Assembly: GCF_000826645.1 (NCBI RefSeq) | Contig: NZ_JXJP01000004.1 | Coordinates: forward strand, 48,675 to 112,674 | DNA length: 64,000 nucleotides | Direction of reading: 5' to 3' | Source of the DNA: Psychroserpens mesophilus | GTDB lineage: Bacteria > Bacteroidota > Bacteroidia > Flavobacteriales > Flavobacteriaceae | In this document: in pieces, positions 56,542-64,000 of the stretch | Layout: each line of letters opens with the position of its first letter | Position numbering within the stretch: position 1 is the first letter of the stretch | Translations under genes and position numbers: made by a program | Notes under the pieces: generated by a model | Databases searched by the model: none | Seen by the model: only the letters and a program-made list of their open reading frames with translations | Told to the model about the DNA's origin: nothing

Positions 56542-57213
56542 ATGGCCATCATATTAAGTCTAGAAACATCTACAACAAACTGCTCAGTCTCGCTTTCAAA
56601 TGAAGGGGAGACTTTAGTTTTAAAAGAAGATAACAATGCCAATTATTCGCATGCAGAATCTTTACATATTTTTATAAATGATGTGTTAAAATCAGCTAAG
56701 CTTAGTTTAAAAGATCTTGATGCAATTGCAGTGAGTAAAGGTCCTGGTTCTTATACAGGATTACGAATAGGAGTTTCTGCGGCTAAAGGATTGTGTTATG
56801 CTCTAAACATTCCACTTATTTCTGTATCAACTTTAAAAGGATTGGCATGCCAAGTGAATGTTAGTGATGGTATTATTGTGCCTATGCTTGACGCGAGACG
56901 ATTGGAAGTGTATTCTGCTATTTACGATGCATCCTTTAATGAAATTCGAAATGTAGAAGCTCAAATTTTAGATGAGAATTCTTTTTTAGAGTATCTAGGT
57001 AAGGAAACGGTCTATTTCATTGGCAATGGTGTTGAAAAGACGAAACGTCTAATCGCAAATCCTAATGCCTATTTTATAGAAGATAAGTTTCCATCTTCAA
57101 ATGAAATGAGCTCATTAGCTTTTGAAAAATATAAAAAAAGCGACATCGAAGATGTCGCCTATTTTGAACCCTTTTATTTAAAAGATTTCATTGCGTTAAA
57201 ATCTAAAAAGTAA
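56542..57213 (+). CDS. tsaB: tRNA threonylcarbamoyladenosine biosynthesis protein TsaB
   Basis: A 223-residue member of the ASKHA fold that, with TsaD and TsaE, transfers the threonylcarbamoyl group to A37 of ANN-decoding tRNAs. ILSLETSTTNCSVSL at the start, the SKGPGSYTGLRIGVSAAKGL motif and VPMLDARRLEVYSA are family hallmarks. The 3' end of the gene (57133-57158) doubles as a minus-strand terminator for the convergent mscS gene, and codes KKSDIEDVA here. The stops of the two genes are 2 bases apart. Confidence 0.96.
   Translation: MAIILSLETSTTNCSVSLSNEGETLVLKEDNNANYSHAESLHIFINDVLKSAKLSLKDLDAIAVSKGPGSYTGLRIGVSAAKGLCYALNIPLISVSTLKGLACQVNVSDGIIVPMLDARRLEVYSAIYDASFNEIRNVEAQILDENSFLEYLGKETVYFIGNGVEKTKRLIANPNAYFIEDKFPSSNEMSSLAFEKYKKSDIEDVAYFEPFYLKDFIALKSKK
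57133..57158 (-). terminator. Terminator of mscS embedded in tsaB coding sequence
   Basis: GCGACATC (57140-57147) and GATGTCGC (57151-57158) form a perfect 8-bp GC-rich stem with a 3-base loop. On the minus strand the stem is followed by seven Ts (complement of 57133-57139). It lies 58 bases past the mscS stop, within the tsaB reading frame. Confidence 0.88.
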
Positions 57214-57215
57214 AA

Positions 57216-58028
57216 TTATTCTTGTCTTTGTATTTCAACTTGATGTGGATATGGTATTTCTATTCCAGCAGCGTCAAGTGCTTCTTTTGTTTGTTCAGTG
57301 ACATCAAAATACACATCCCAGTAATCTGCAGTATTGCACCAAGGTCGAACAGCAAAATTGATTGAACTGTCCGCCAATTCCATTACAGTTACTGCTGGAG
57401 CAGGTTCTTTTAATACTTTTGGGTGAGAAGTTAAGACTTGTTTTAACACATCTTTAGTTTGTTTAATATCTGAATCATAACCAACACCAAAAACTAAATC
57501 CACACGTCTTGTACCTTCAGTGGTGTAGTTAATAATGTTGCCATTAGATAATGCGCCATTAGGAATGATGATTTCTTTATTAGAAAGACCAGTTAATTTG
57601 GTTGTAAAGATTTCAATTTCTTTAACAACACCAATTTCACCTTGAGCTTCGATTAAATCTCCAATTTTTATAGGTTTGAAAATCATAAGTAAAACACCAC
57701 CAGCAAAATTACCAAGAGACCCTTGAAGTGCCAGTCCGATAGCAAGACCTGCGGCAGCTAAAATCGCAGCAAAAGAAGTCGTTTCGATGCCTACAGTTCC
57801 TAAAACAACAATAATAAGTACAATTTTTAAAATCCAACCTAATAAATTTAAGAGGAACTTTTTAAGACTTTCATCATAGTCTCTTTTTTCCATGGCCTTT
57901 CTAAGACCTTTAATTAGAGATTTTATAATCCAAGATCCAATAATCCATATCGCTATTGCGCCTAATACTTTCGGACCGAAATCAACAATGATTTCGTAAC
58001 CTTTATCTATCCATTTTTGTAATTCCAT
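57216..58028 (-). CDS. Small-conductance mechanosensitive channel (MscS family)
   Basis: A 270-residue channel that opens under membrane tension to release solutes in hypo-osmotic shock. From ATG at 58028 it has three membrane helices (about residues 15-40, 60-80 and the pore helix AAAGLAIGLALQGSLGNFAGG), the conserved MscS cap motif (FKPIKIGDLIEAQGEIGVVKEI...IIPNGALSNGNIINYT) and a soluble C-terminal domain. The frame extends 69 bases further upstream, but that part overlaps the promoter and the terminator of the preceding gene, so it is not coding. Confidence 0.94.
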   Translation of the reverse strand: MELQKWIDKGYEIIVDFGPKVLGAIAIWIIGSWIIKSLIKGLRKAMEKRDYDESLKKFLLNLLGWILKIVLIIVVLGTVGIETTSFAAILAAAGLAIGLALQGSLGNFAGGVLLMIFKPIKIGDLIEAQGEIGVVKEIEIFTTKLTGLSNKEIIIPNGALSNGNIINYTTEGTRRVDLVFGVGYDSDIKQTKDVLKQVLTSHPKVLKEPAPAVTVMELADSSINFAVRPWCNTADYWDVYFDVTEQTKEALDAAGIEIPYPHQVEIQRQE

Positions 58029-58054
58029 TAGTAAGTGTTTCGTTTTAGTGTGAA

Positions 58055-58062
58055 CAAAAATA
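58055..58062 (-). promoter_or_regulatory. -7 box of the mscS promoter
   Basis: On the minus strand this reads TATTTTTG, 26 bases before the mscS ATG at 58028, supporting that start. Confidence 0.5.
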
Positions 58063-58104
58063 AAAAAACTGAATGGATTATCGCGGTGATAACACATTCA
58101 GTTT
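58062..58104 (-). terminator. Terminator of the secreted-protein gene upstream of mscS
   Basis: Arms at 58066-58075 and 58095-58104 (10 bp), plus an inner 5-bp stem (58078-58082 with 58088-58092), form a long hairpin. On the minus strand it is followed by a T-run that merges with the mscS promoter box. Confidence 0.88.
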
Positions 58105-58127
58105 CAATAAATTTAAGATTTTATAGT

Positions 58128-58829
58128 TTAGAGTGTATTTATGTAATTCATCAATTGCACTAAATCTTCTTCTCTAGATGTTTTAATTTTATTTTCTTTC
58201 ATATAATTAAAAACAACATCTTTATGCTTAGGAAATAACTTCGCTATTGCTCTTTTACCTCTTGGTAATTCCTTAACAAGTTTAGCGTCTCCTAGTTTTA
58301 TGAAAAACTTGTCATTCCATCTTTTATATCTTGCTGATCTAGGTGTATCATAACTCGTTACAGCTCTCTTTTCGCCAATGAATGTTATTCTTTCTTTTTT
58401 CAATAAAACAGCTTCCCTATCTGAATCACTTAAAAACACAAAATAACCAAAATTTTCATTTAGATTCTCATCCATATAACCAAACACTTGGTATTTTTTG
58501 TTCAATGGAACAATTTCTACAACGATATCTCTTCTATATCTGTTTAAAGAATAGGCCGTATTGTTTTGTCCTTTTACTTCAAACTCATCTCTTAATGCGT
58601 TATATCTTACATAAAAGGTATTGCCTTGTGCTGCTGATATTTTTGCGGGAAGATATTCTTTATTAATATAAGGTGTACCTTCAACAGATTCGTTTAGTAC
58701 AATAGGTGTTGTAGAAATAATTCCAGCAACTCGACTCCCTCCAACTGCTTGGCCAGCCAAAACCTCTTGGCCAGAAATAGAAATTAGGGGTAATGCAAGT
58801 GCTAGTAATAGAAGTGTTGTCTTTTTCAT
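58128..58829 (-). CDS. Secreted protein of unknown function, tandem paralogue A
   Basis: A 233-residue exported protein (signal peptide ending SISGQ, about residue 21), not recognised. It is Tyr/Arg/Lys-rich in the middle (FYVRYNALRDEFEVKG, YSLNRYRRDIVVEIVPL, ENFGYFVFL) and ends with KTSREEDLVQLMNYINTL. No cysteine, lipobox or T9SS tail is visible. It is about half identical by eye to the next gene upstream on the same strand, and both begin their mature part with a GGSRV segment. It has its own terminator (58062-58104). An outer-surface or periplasmic role is inferred from the signal peptide only. Confidence 0.75.
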   Translation of the reverse strand: MKKTTLLLLALALPLISISGQEVLAGQAVGGSRVAGIISTTPIVLNESVEGTPYINKEYLPAKISAAQGNTFYVRYNALRDEFEVKGQNNTAYSLNRYRRDIVVEIVPLNKKYQVFGYMDENLNENFGYFVFLSDSDREAVLLKKERITFIGEKRAVTSYDTPRSARYKRWNDKFFIKLGDAKLVKELPRGKRAIAKLFPKHKDVVFNYMKENKIKTSREEDLVQLMNYINTL

Positions 58830-58985
58830 AAAAAATTTTTTTCAAAAAAAGCAAAAAAAAGACGAACTAAAAAGGATAATATGTTAAGATTAACGTAAAT
58901 GTTTGATTAAGCTTGTTAAATATTACGTAAGTAAACTGCTACAATCAAAAATTTATTTTTTTGAGATAAATCTTAGATAAAAAAA

Positions 58986-59016
58986 CGAATATACCATTCA
59001 TAAAATGATATATTCG
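58986..59016 (-). terminator. Terminator between the tandem paralogues
   Basis: A 13-bp stem (58986-58998 with 59004-59016, one G-T pair) and a 5-base loop. On the minus strand it is followed by Ts, 25 bases past the stop of paralogue B. Confidence 0.85.
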
Positions 59017-59041
59017 TCAAGTAAAATTTAATAGCATTTAA

Positions 59042-59746
59042 CTAAAGCGTATTTACATAATTTATTAATTGGATTAAATCTTCCTCCTTAGAAGTTTTAA
59101 TTCTATTTTCTTTCATATATGCGATTACACTGTCTTCATGTTCAGAAAATAGCTTAGCTAAGTCTTTCCTTTTGTTAGGTAGTTCTGAAAGTATTTTTTT
59201 ACCATTGAGTTTGATGAAAAATTTATCATTTATTCTCTTGTATTTTGCAGGATCGTTACTGTCATAGCCAGTACTAGCTTTTTGCTCATCAATAAAAATA
59301 ATTTTTTCTTTTTTAAACAAAACAGTTTTTGCCTTTGGGTTGGTTAAATATAAAAAGTATCCAAAATTTTCATTTCGTTCATCATCGTAGTATCCAACAA
59401 CCTGATATGTTTTTTTTAACGGAAGTATTTCTATAACAATATCTCTTCGATATCTATTTAGAGCATAAGCTTTGTTTTGATCTCCTTTTACTTCAAATTC
59501 ATCACTCATGGCATTATATCTAACATAAAATACATCACCTTCAGATGCAGATATCGTAGCGGGTAAAAATTTTTCGTTAATGTATGGTGAACCTTCAACG
59601 GATTCATTGAGTACTACTGGAGTAACATCTATAAGAAGGTTAACGCGACTTCCTCCAATGGCCTGACCACCTATCAACTCTTGTTGAGGAAAAGCTGAAA
59701 CTATTGGAAATACGATAGCAATAAATAATATGTTTAGAGTTTTCAT
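59042..59746 (-). CDS. Secreted protein of unknown function, tandem paralogue B
   Basis: A 234-residue exported protein with a signal peptide (ending SAFPQ, about residue 20). It is a close paralogue of the gene at 58128-58829: the strings VVLNESVEG, YINE, FYVRYNA, DEFEVKG, LNRYRRDIV, NFGYF and FFIKL and the C-terminal REEDLxQLxNYxNTL are shared. Each copy has its own terminator and the gap of 212 bases has room for a promoter, so they can be expressed separately. The family is not one I can name. Confidence 0.75.
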   Translation of the reverse strand: MKTLNILFIAIVFPIVSAFPQQELIGGQAIGGSRVNLLIDVTPVVLNESVEGSPYINEKFLPATISASEGDVFYVRYNAMSDEFEVKGDQNKAYALNRYRRDIVIEILPLKKTYQVVGYYDDERNENFGYFLYLTNPKAKTVLFKKEKIIFIDEQKASTGYDSNDPAKYKRINDKFFIKLNGKKILSELPNKRKDLAKLFSEHEDSVIAYMKENRIKTSKEEDLIQLINYVNTL

Positions 59747-59822
59747 GAGAACTTTTTTATTAAAGATAAAAAAAATATGATAAGTATTAATATTTTGTTT
59801 GGTTTCAAAATGAAATTAAACA

Positions 59823-59852
59823 AAAAAAACACTTTAATTAAAGTGTTTTTTT
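59823..59852. terminator. Bidirectional terminator after dodecin
   Basis: A perfect 30-bp palindrome whose central part is CACTTTAATTAAAGTG, flanked by A- and T-runs. It ends the dodecin transcript on the minus strand, 24 bases past the stop codon. Confidence 0.88.
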
Positions 59853-59875
59853 GATTTTGATTTTGATTTGTACGG

Positions 59876-60076
59876 TTATTTGACTTCAAAAGTTAATTTT
59901 AAATTCACCCTAAATTCGGTGACATCATCGCCATTAACTATGGCGCTTTGCTCTTGTACATATACTGAACGAATATTTTTTACCGTTTTAGAAGCTTCTT
60001 TTACCGCTTTTTTTGTTGCATCTTCCCAGCTTTTATCTGAATTTGATAAAACCTCAATTACTTTTAATACTGCCAT
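59876..60076 (-). CDS. Dodecin (flavin-binding storage protein)
   Basis: A 66-residue protein of the dodecin family, which assembles into dodecamers binding riboflavin or FMN. The beta-alpha-beta-beta layout is clear: AVLKVIEVLSNSDKSWEDATKKAV (first strand and helix), VKNIRSVYVQEQSAIV and EFRVNLKLTFEV (second and third strands). A dodecin has a conserved Trp that stacks on the flavin; here W17 in KSWEDA is the likely one. A weak TATCTTTA box lies upstream at about 60118-60111 (minus strand). It may be co-transcribed with the Nfu gene 62 bases upstream. Confidence 0.94.
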   Translation of the reverse strand: MAVLKVIEVLSNSDKSWEDATKKAVKEASKTVKNIRSVYVQEQSAIVNGDDVTEFRVNLKLTFEVK

Positions 60077-60138
60077 TTCTTATGTTATTTAAATTAAAAA
60101 TATTATCCTATAAAGATAAGTATTTTAAGTGTAATCAC

Positions 60139-61050
60139 CTAACCATTAATAGCTTCTACGGCATTTACTTTTCCACTTAACATTTCTTTCAGCATATTTT
60201 CAATTCCATTTTTTAGTGTGAATGTTGAAGAAGGACAACCACTACAGGCACCTTGTAAGATTACTTTTACAATTTTACTTTCAGCATCGTACGATTGAAA
60301 TTCAATATTGCCACCATCACTGGCAACGGCTGGTTTTACATATTCCTCCAAAATGTTAATGATTTCTTTTGAAATATCATCATGTGTTTCAAATTTCGCA
60401 TCAAGCACTTTATGATGTGTTTCTTCTAAATTTTGTTTATCAACTAATACGATGTCTTTAGCATTTTCAATATACACTCTAATAAATTCACGTAATTCCA
60501 TGGTGATATCATTCCAGTCAGCGATATCATACTTGGTAATTGAAACAAAGTTTTCATCTAAGAAAACACTTTTCACAAATGGGAAATGAAATAATTCAGA
60601 AGCAAAAGGTGAATTTTTAGCCTCATCTATAGACTTGAATTCATGATAATTCTGAACTAATTTTTTGTTTGCAACAAATTTAATTACAGAAGGATTTGGA
60701 GTGCTTTCAGCATACACGGTTACAGGTACTTTCTTTTTGATATTTGTATCTGTAATTAAAACTCCACCATTATTAATATACGTTTCAATTTGTTCGGCAA
60801 CTTCGTTTTGTACATCAGGCCATTCTACAATATTAAAGCGTTCAACAGCTATAAAATTCCCTGATATATATACTTTTTTAACAAAAGGTAAGTAAAATAA
60901 TTGTTGTGCCAAAGGTGATGGCGCTGCATCATCAATAGTATTAAATTCATAACTTTCATGCTGCGTTAAAAATTTATCAGCTTCGAATTTTATAATTGTT
61001 GGATTGGAAGTATTTTTTATTGAAATTGTTACGTTATCCATAGTACTCAT
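60139..61050 (-). CDS. Nfu-type Fe-S cluster scaffold with duplicated Nfu N-terminal domain
   Basis: A 303-residue protein for assembly or transfer of [4Fe-4S] clusters. Two Nfu_N-like domains in tandem (about residues 7-95: SNPTIIKFEADKFL...FVKKVYISGNFIAVE; and 110-195: PNPSVIKFVANKKLV...FVKSVFLDENFVSIT) precede a C-terminal NifU-like domain (about 225-303) whose cluster-binding cysteines are C269 and C272 in CSGCPSS. Most Nfu proteins have one N-terminal domain. The start may be ATG 61050 or the in-frame ATG at 61041; the first would be almost leaderless. Confidence 0.94.
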   Translation of the reverse strand: MSTMDNVTISIKNTSNPTIIKFEADKFLTQHESYEFNTIDDAAPSPLAQQLFYLPFVKKVYISGNFIAVERFNIVEWPDVQNEVAEQIETYINNGGVLITDTNIKKKVPVTVYAESTPNPSVIKFVANKKLVQNYHEFKSIDEAKNSPFASELFHFPFVKSVFLDENFVSITKYDIADWNDITMELREFIRVYIENAKDIVLVDKQNLEETHHKVLDAKFETHDDISKEIINILEEYVKPAVASDGGNIEFQSYDAESKIVKVILQGACSGCPSSTFTLKNGIENMLKEMLSGKVNAVEAING

Positions 61051-61058
61051 TTTTTTTG

Positions 61059-61066
61059 CAAAAATA
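61059..61066 (-). promoter_or_regulatory. -7 box of the nfu promoter
   Basis: On the minus strand this reads TATTTTTG and ends 8 bases before the ATG at 61050. Confidence 0.5.
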
Positions 61067-61412
61067 CTAAACTATTGGTTCAATACTGTATTTTTTGAGG
61101 AATACGTAATTCATATAAAATTTGGATCATACTAAAGTCAAAAAAAATGAGTTATAAAGAACATTGCTAAATGGTTTAGAACTGTTAAACTGGCAATTTT
61201 GTAAGTGATTAGAAGATGTAATTAGTTAAAATTTACTAAATTTCGCCTTTATTGTGAAAAAGCTTAACTACCACACTAAAGGAGATTAGTGCAAATACTA
61301 TTTATAACAACAGGTTTAAAATAGCGTATATGGTTGTTTTTTAATTAGTTGCATTTCAATATTTTTTGCAACCTTAAGTGACAAAGCTTAGTTTACAGAG
61401 AGGTTAAGTATT
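61067..61412. other. Gene-free intergenic region before the giant surface protein
   Basis: An AT-rich gap of about 350 bases. I see no gene, tRNA or clear terminator. The only structure noted is the inverted repeat GTTGCA (61348-61353) / TGCAAC (61367-61372) around a TATTTTTTG stretch that is one base longer than a -7 box; this may be the promoter or operator of the downstream gene. Confidence 0.5.
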
Positions 61413-64000
61413 ATGAAAAAACTATACACGTTACTGTTATTATTGCTTTCATTTGGTTCTTTTGCTCAAGATCTATTAATGCAAGATGGTACATTCAACA
61501 GATGTGAGCCTGATGTATTTTATGATTCGGGTGGTTCTGCTGGGTCATATTCAAGTGATGAAAACTTAGTGACGACTATTTGTCCTGAAAATATTGGAGA
61601 CTTTATCAGCCTTAATTTTATAACATTTAGCACACAATTAAATACAGATATTTTAACCATCTATGATGGAGATGACACAACAGCACCAATAATCGGATCC
61701 TATTCCGGAGTTGCTGGACCAGGAGTTGTTACTGCTTCAGCAACAAATACAAGTGGATGCATAACTTTTGAGTTTATATCTAACCCAACAGGAACAACAA
61801 CTGGTTGGGAAGCTCTTATTACTTGTCAAGAACAATGTCAAACTATTGCGGCTTCAATAGATAGTACGAATCCTGTTGCAAATGGCGCAGGAGTGATTGA
61901 AATTCCTCCAGGAACAAATATTGATTTCAATGGAAGCGCAACATTTTCAGATGATCCAACGGGAGCTACTTATAATTGGAATTTTGGTGATAGTACAACC
62001 GATATAGGAACTACTGTTTCTCACATGTATGCTAATCCAGGTACATATAATGTAACACTTACGGTTACTGATACTAATCCGACAGGATGTTCTGATACAG
62101 TAACCATAACCGTTTTAGTTTTAGAGCCAATTGTTACAATCAATAATCCTGCATATCCTGAGTCGTCATTTACTCCAGAAGAACTGATTGAAAATGTACT
62201 CGTTTCTGGTGGATGCTCCGGAGTTGATAATTTTTCTTTTCAAGTTAACGGTACGCCAAATGCGTTTCAAACAAAAAGTTATGGGTACTTTACTAAAGGT
62301 GGAGCTGTAAACTTTCCTTTTGACGAAGGAATAGTGTTGTCAACGGGTAGAGCTTTTCCTGCGGGAAATACGCCGAATGGAGGTGCTTTAGTGTCTTTTG
62401 CTAACGGTCAGCCAGGAGACGCAGATCTTGAGGCTGCTTTAGGTCAGAATAACACAAATGATGCTACTTTTATAAAATTTAATTTTGTTCCTACAGCTGA
62501 TGAGATTAGCTTTCGCTACATCATGTTTTCTGAGGAATATGATGGTAGTACAGAGTGTAGTTTTGCAGATAGTTTTGCCTTTTTACTAAGAGAAGTAGGC
62601 ACCACAGCATATACTAATCTAGCCGTTTTACCAGATGGAACTCCTGTGAGTGTTACCAATATTAATAACTCTGGAGTTTGTACTGCTAACCCAGCCTTTT
62701 TTGAAGGCTATCTCTTAAATGATACTAATTATGGAGGAAGAACAGTAGTTTTAACAGCTACGGCAACTGTTATTCCTAATACAACTTACGAAATCAAATT
62801 AGTAGTTGCTGATGAAGGGGATTCAATCTGGGATTCAGCAATTTTTCTTGAAGCCGGTAGTTTTAATTTAGGAGGTGAACTTGGAGATGATATTACTATC
62901 GCTGCTGGTACAGCTGAATGTGAAGGACAGATAGTTACTTTAGATACTGAAGCACCTACAGCAATTCACACTTGGTTTAAAGATGGTGTTGAAATTGTTG
63001 GAGAAACAAGCTCTACCCTCGATATTACTGAAGGTGGTGTGTATTCTGTAAATGTTGAATTTGCTCCAGGTTGTGATTCTTCAGATTCAATTGAAGTTGA
63101 ATTTAAACCTAGTCCTGTTGCTAATCCTGCCTCAGATCTTAATATATGTAGTCTAACAGGTGTTGGACAATTTAATTTAACAGATAATGATTCAGCAATT
63201 TTAGGTGCTCAAGATCCTACAGATTTCGTAATTACTTATCATCTTAGTCAGGCTGATGCAGATGCAAATTTAAACGCGCTTACCAGTCCTTATACAAATA
63301 TCTCTAACCCTCAAACCGTTTACGCGAGAATCGCAGATATGACTCAAGAGTGTTATTCAACAACAACTTTTGATTTGGTTTTTAGTGTATTAGCGATTAA
63401 TACTGTCACTCCGTTGCAAGTTTGTGACGATAATGCCGACGGTTTTGCAATGTTTGATTTGAGTTTAAAAAATGCTGAAGTTATTGGTGGTTTAGATTCA
63501 ACTACAGTAAATGTAACTTATTATGCAACTCAAGCCGATGCAGATGCTGCAACAAACCCGTTATCGATACCATTTACAAATACGATAATTAATAATCAAA
63601 CCATATTTGTCCGATTAGAAGCTAATAATGAAGCTAGCTGCTACAATACCACGACTTTAGATTTAGAGGTTATCATGAATCCATTAGCAAATTTTGTAAC
63701 GCCCTTGGAGGTTTGCGATGATGACAACGATGGGTTTTCGAGTTTTGATTTAAGTTTAAAGGATTTGGAGGCCGTTGGAGTTCAAACGGGTATGGTTGTC
63801 ACATATCATGAGACGCAATCAGATGCTGACAATGGGGTTAATGTACTCCCAATACCCTATGATAATATTGTACCAAATGTACAGACAGTGTATATTCGAG
63901 TAGAGAGTGGAACGACAGGTTGTTATGATACGGTAGAGTTAACATTGCTTGTTAATCCGTTGCCAGATACGGTTTCAGTTGCGCCATATGAGTTGTGTGA
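61413..64000 (+). CDS. Giant modular secreted surface protein (3' end outside the window)
   Basis: The open frame continues to the window edge (at least 862 residues). After a signal peptide (ending FGSFAQ, residue 19) come a CUB-like domain (about 20-140: NIGDFISLNF, DTTAPIIGSYSG), a PKD domain (about 150-235: WNFGDSTTDIGTTVSHMYANPGTYNVTLTVTD split around W190), a choice-of-anchor-L-type domain (about 245-490: FPFDEGIVLSTGRA, ISFRYIMFSEEYDG, DSFAFLL) and an Ig-like segment. Then repeats of 92-97 residues begin; their conserved Cys codons are at 63147, 63423, 63714 and 63996. Such proteins usually end in a type IX secretion or gliding-associated C-terminal domain, not visible here. The role is adhesion or surface display by inference. 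Confidence 0.88.
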   Translation, partial: MKKLYTLLLLLLSFGSFAQDLLMQDGTFNRCEPDVFYDSGGSAGSYSSDENLVTTICPENIGDFISLNFITFSTQLNTDILTIYDGDDTTAPIIGSYSGVAGPGVVTASATNTSGCITFEFISNPTGTTTGWEALITCQEQCQTIAASIDSTNPVANGAGVIEIPPGTNIDFNGSATFSDDPTGATYNWNFGDSTTDIGTTVSHMYANPGTYNVTLTVTDTNPTGCSDTVTITVLVLEPIVTINNPAYPESSFTPEELIENVLVSGGCSGVDNFSFQVNGTPNAFQTKSYGYFTKGGAVNFPFDEGIVLSTGRAFPAGNTPNGGALVSFANGQPGDADLEAALGQNNTNDATFIKFNFVPTADEISFRYIMFSEEYDGSTECSFADSFAFLLREVGTTAYTNLAVLPDGTPVSVTNINNSGVCTANPAFFEGYLLNDTNYGGRTVVLTATATVIPNTTYEIKLVVADEGDSIWDSAIFLEAGSFNLGGELGDDITIAAGTAECEGQIVTLDTEAPTAIHTWFKDGVEIVGETSSTLDITEGGVYSVNVEFAPGCDSSDSIEVEFKPSPVANPASDLNICSLTGVGQFNLTDNDSAILGAQDPTDFVITYHLSQADADANLNALTSPYTNISNPQTVYARIADMTQECYSTTTFDLVFSVLAINTVTPLQVCDDNADGFAMFDLSLKNAEVIGGLDSTTVNVTYYATQADADAATNPLSIPFTNTIINNQTIFVRLEANNEASCYNTTTLDLEVIMNPLANFVTPLEVCDDDNDGFSSFDLSLKDLEAVGVQTGMVVTYHETQSDADNGVNVLPIPYDNIVPNVQTVYIRVESGTTGCYDTVELTLLVNPLPDTVSVAPYELC

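Noticed and set aside
57159..57215. Extra gene between tsaB and mscS
   Set aside because: The two stop codons are 2 bases apart, so there is no room.
58029..58097. Longer N-terminus for the MscS channel
   Set aside because: The extra 23 codons cover the promoter box and the terminator of the neighbouring gene; family proteins start at the later Met.
61067..61412. Search for a small RNA, tRNA or small gene in the largest intergenic gap
   Set aside because: No cloverleaf, no convincing reading frame and no hairpin with T-run was seen; only a short inverted repeat.
1..64000. CRISPR array, insertion sequence, prophage or integrative element
   Set aside because: No regularly spaced repeats, transposase, integrase, phage gene or attachment-site duplication was found; gene content is core-like throughout.

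Overview
The window looks like chromosomal DNA of a gliding marine or soil member of the Flavobacteriaceae (Bacteroidota). The reasons are the AT-rich base composition, the TAnnTTTG-type promoter boxes, the lack of clear Shine-Dalgarno sites, an alternative complex III (actABCDEF), the type IX secretion/gliding genes sprA and remB, TonB-dependent receptors with a carboxypeptidase-regulatory-like N-terminus, and a large modular surface protein. I cannot name the genus. No rRNA, tRNA, CRISPR, insertion sequence or prophage was seen, so this is mostly core genome.

Layout. 1-3006: the 3' part of infB, a two-way terminator, and a small SPOR-domain protein on the other strand. 3206-15229: one long respiratory operon, actABCDEF followed by cytochrome c oxidase subunits II and I, ended by a strong hairpin. 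15299-18643: ruvB, a cytochrome P450 and queG. 18624-26080: a carbohydrate locus with a LacI-type repressor divergent from a TonB-dependent receptor, an SUT/SLC45-like MFS transporter, a PfkB sugar kinase and an (alpha/alpha)6-barrel glycosidase that resembles GH100 invertases. Two perfect operator palindromes 20 bp apart lie in the divergent promoter region. The most economical reading is sucrose uptake and breakdown without SusD and without a GH32 enzyme. 26090-28453: a DUF5686 outer-membrane protein. 28613-31553: maeB and ruvA. 31556-39079: sprA, the very large T9SS outer-membrane translocon, carrying an inserted pair of 25-residue Asp/Gly repeats.

39138-43810: gcvH, a VanZ-like protein, two TonB energy transducers, and remB, whose N-terminus is built like the TonB C-terminal domain. 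43917-49294: the second oxidase cluster (heme O synthase, two subunit III genes, subunit IV, a thioredoxin-fold protein, SCO, DUF420, and a small CxxC membrane protein). It completes the enzyme whose subunits I and II lie 30 kb upstream. 49434-56524: a MacAB/TolC-type export operon with one ATPase, two permeases, TolC and two different adaptors. 56542-58028: tsaB facing a MscS channel whose terminator is encoded antisense inside tsaB. 58128-59746: a pair of tandem secreted paralogues of unknown function. 59876-61050: dodecin and an Nfu-type Fe-S scaffold. 61413-end: the N-terminal part of a giant modular extracellular protein that runs off the window.

The respiratory modules (quinol:cytochrome c reductase, oxidase, heme O synthesis, copper delivery) form one pathway split over two loci. 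SprA and RemB belong to the gliding/secretion machinery that probably handles the large surface protein at the right end. The sugar locus is the clearest accessory island and the best candidate for an under-described system.
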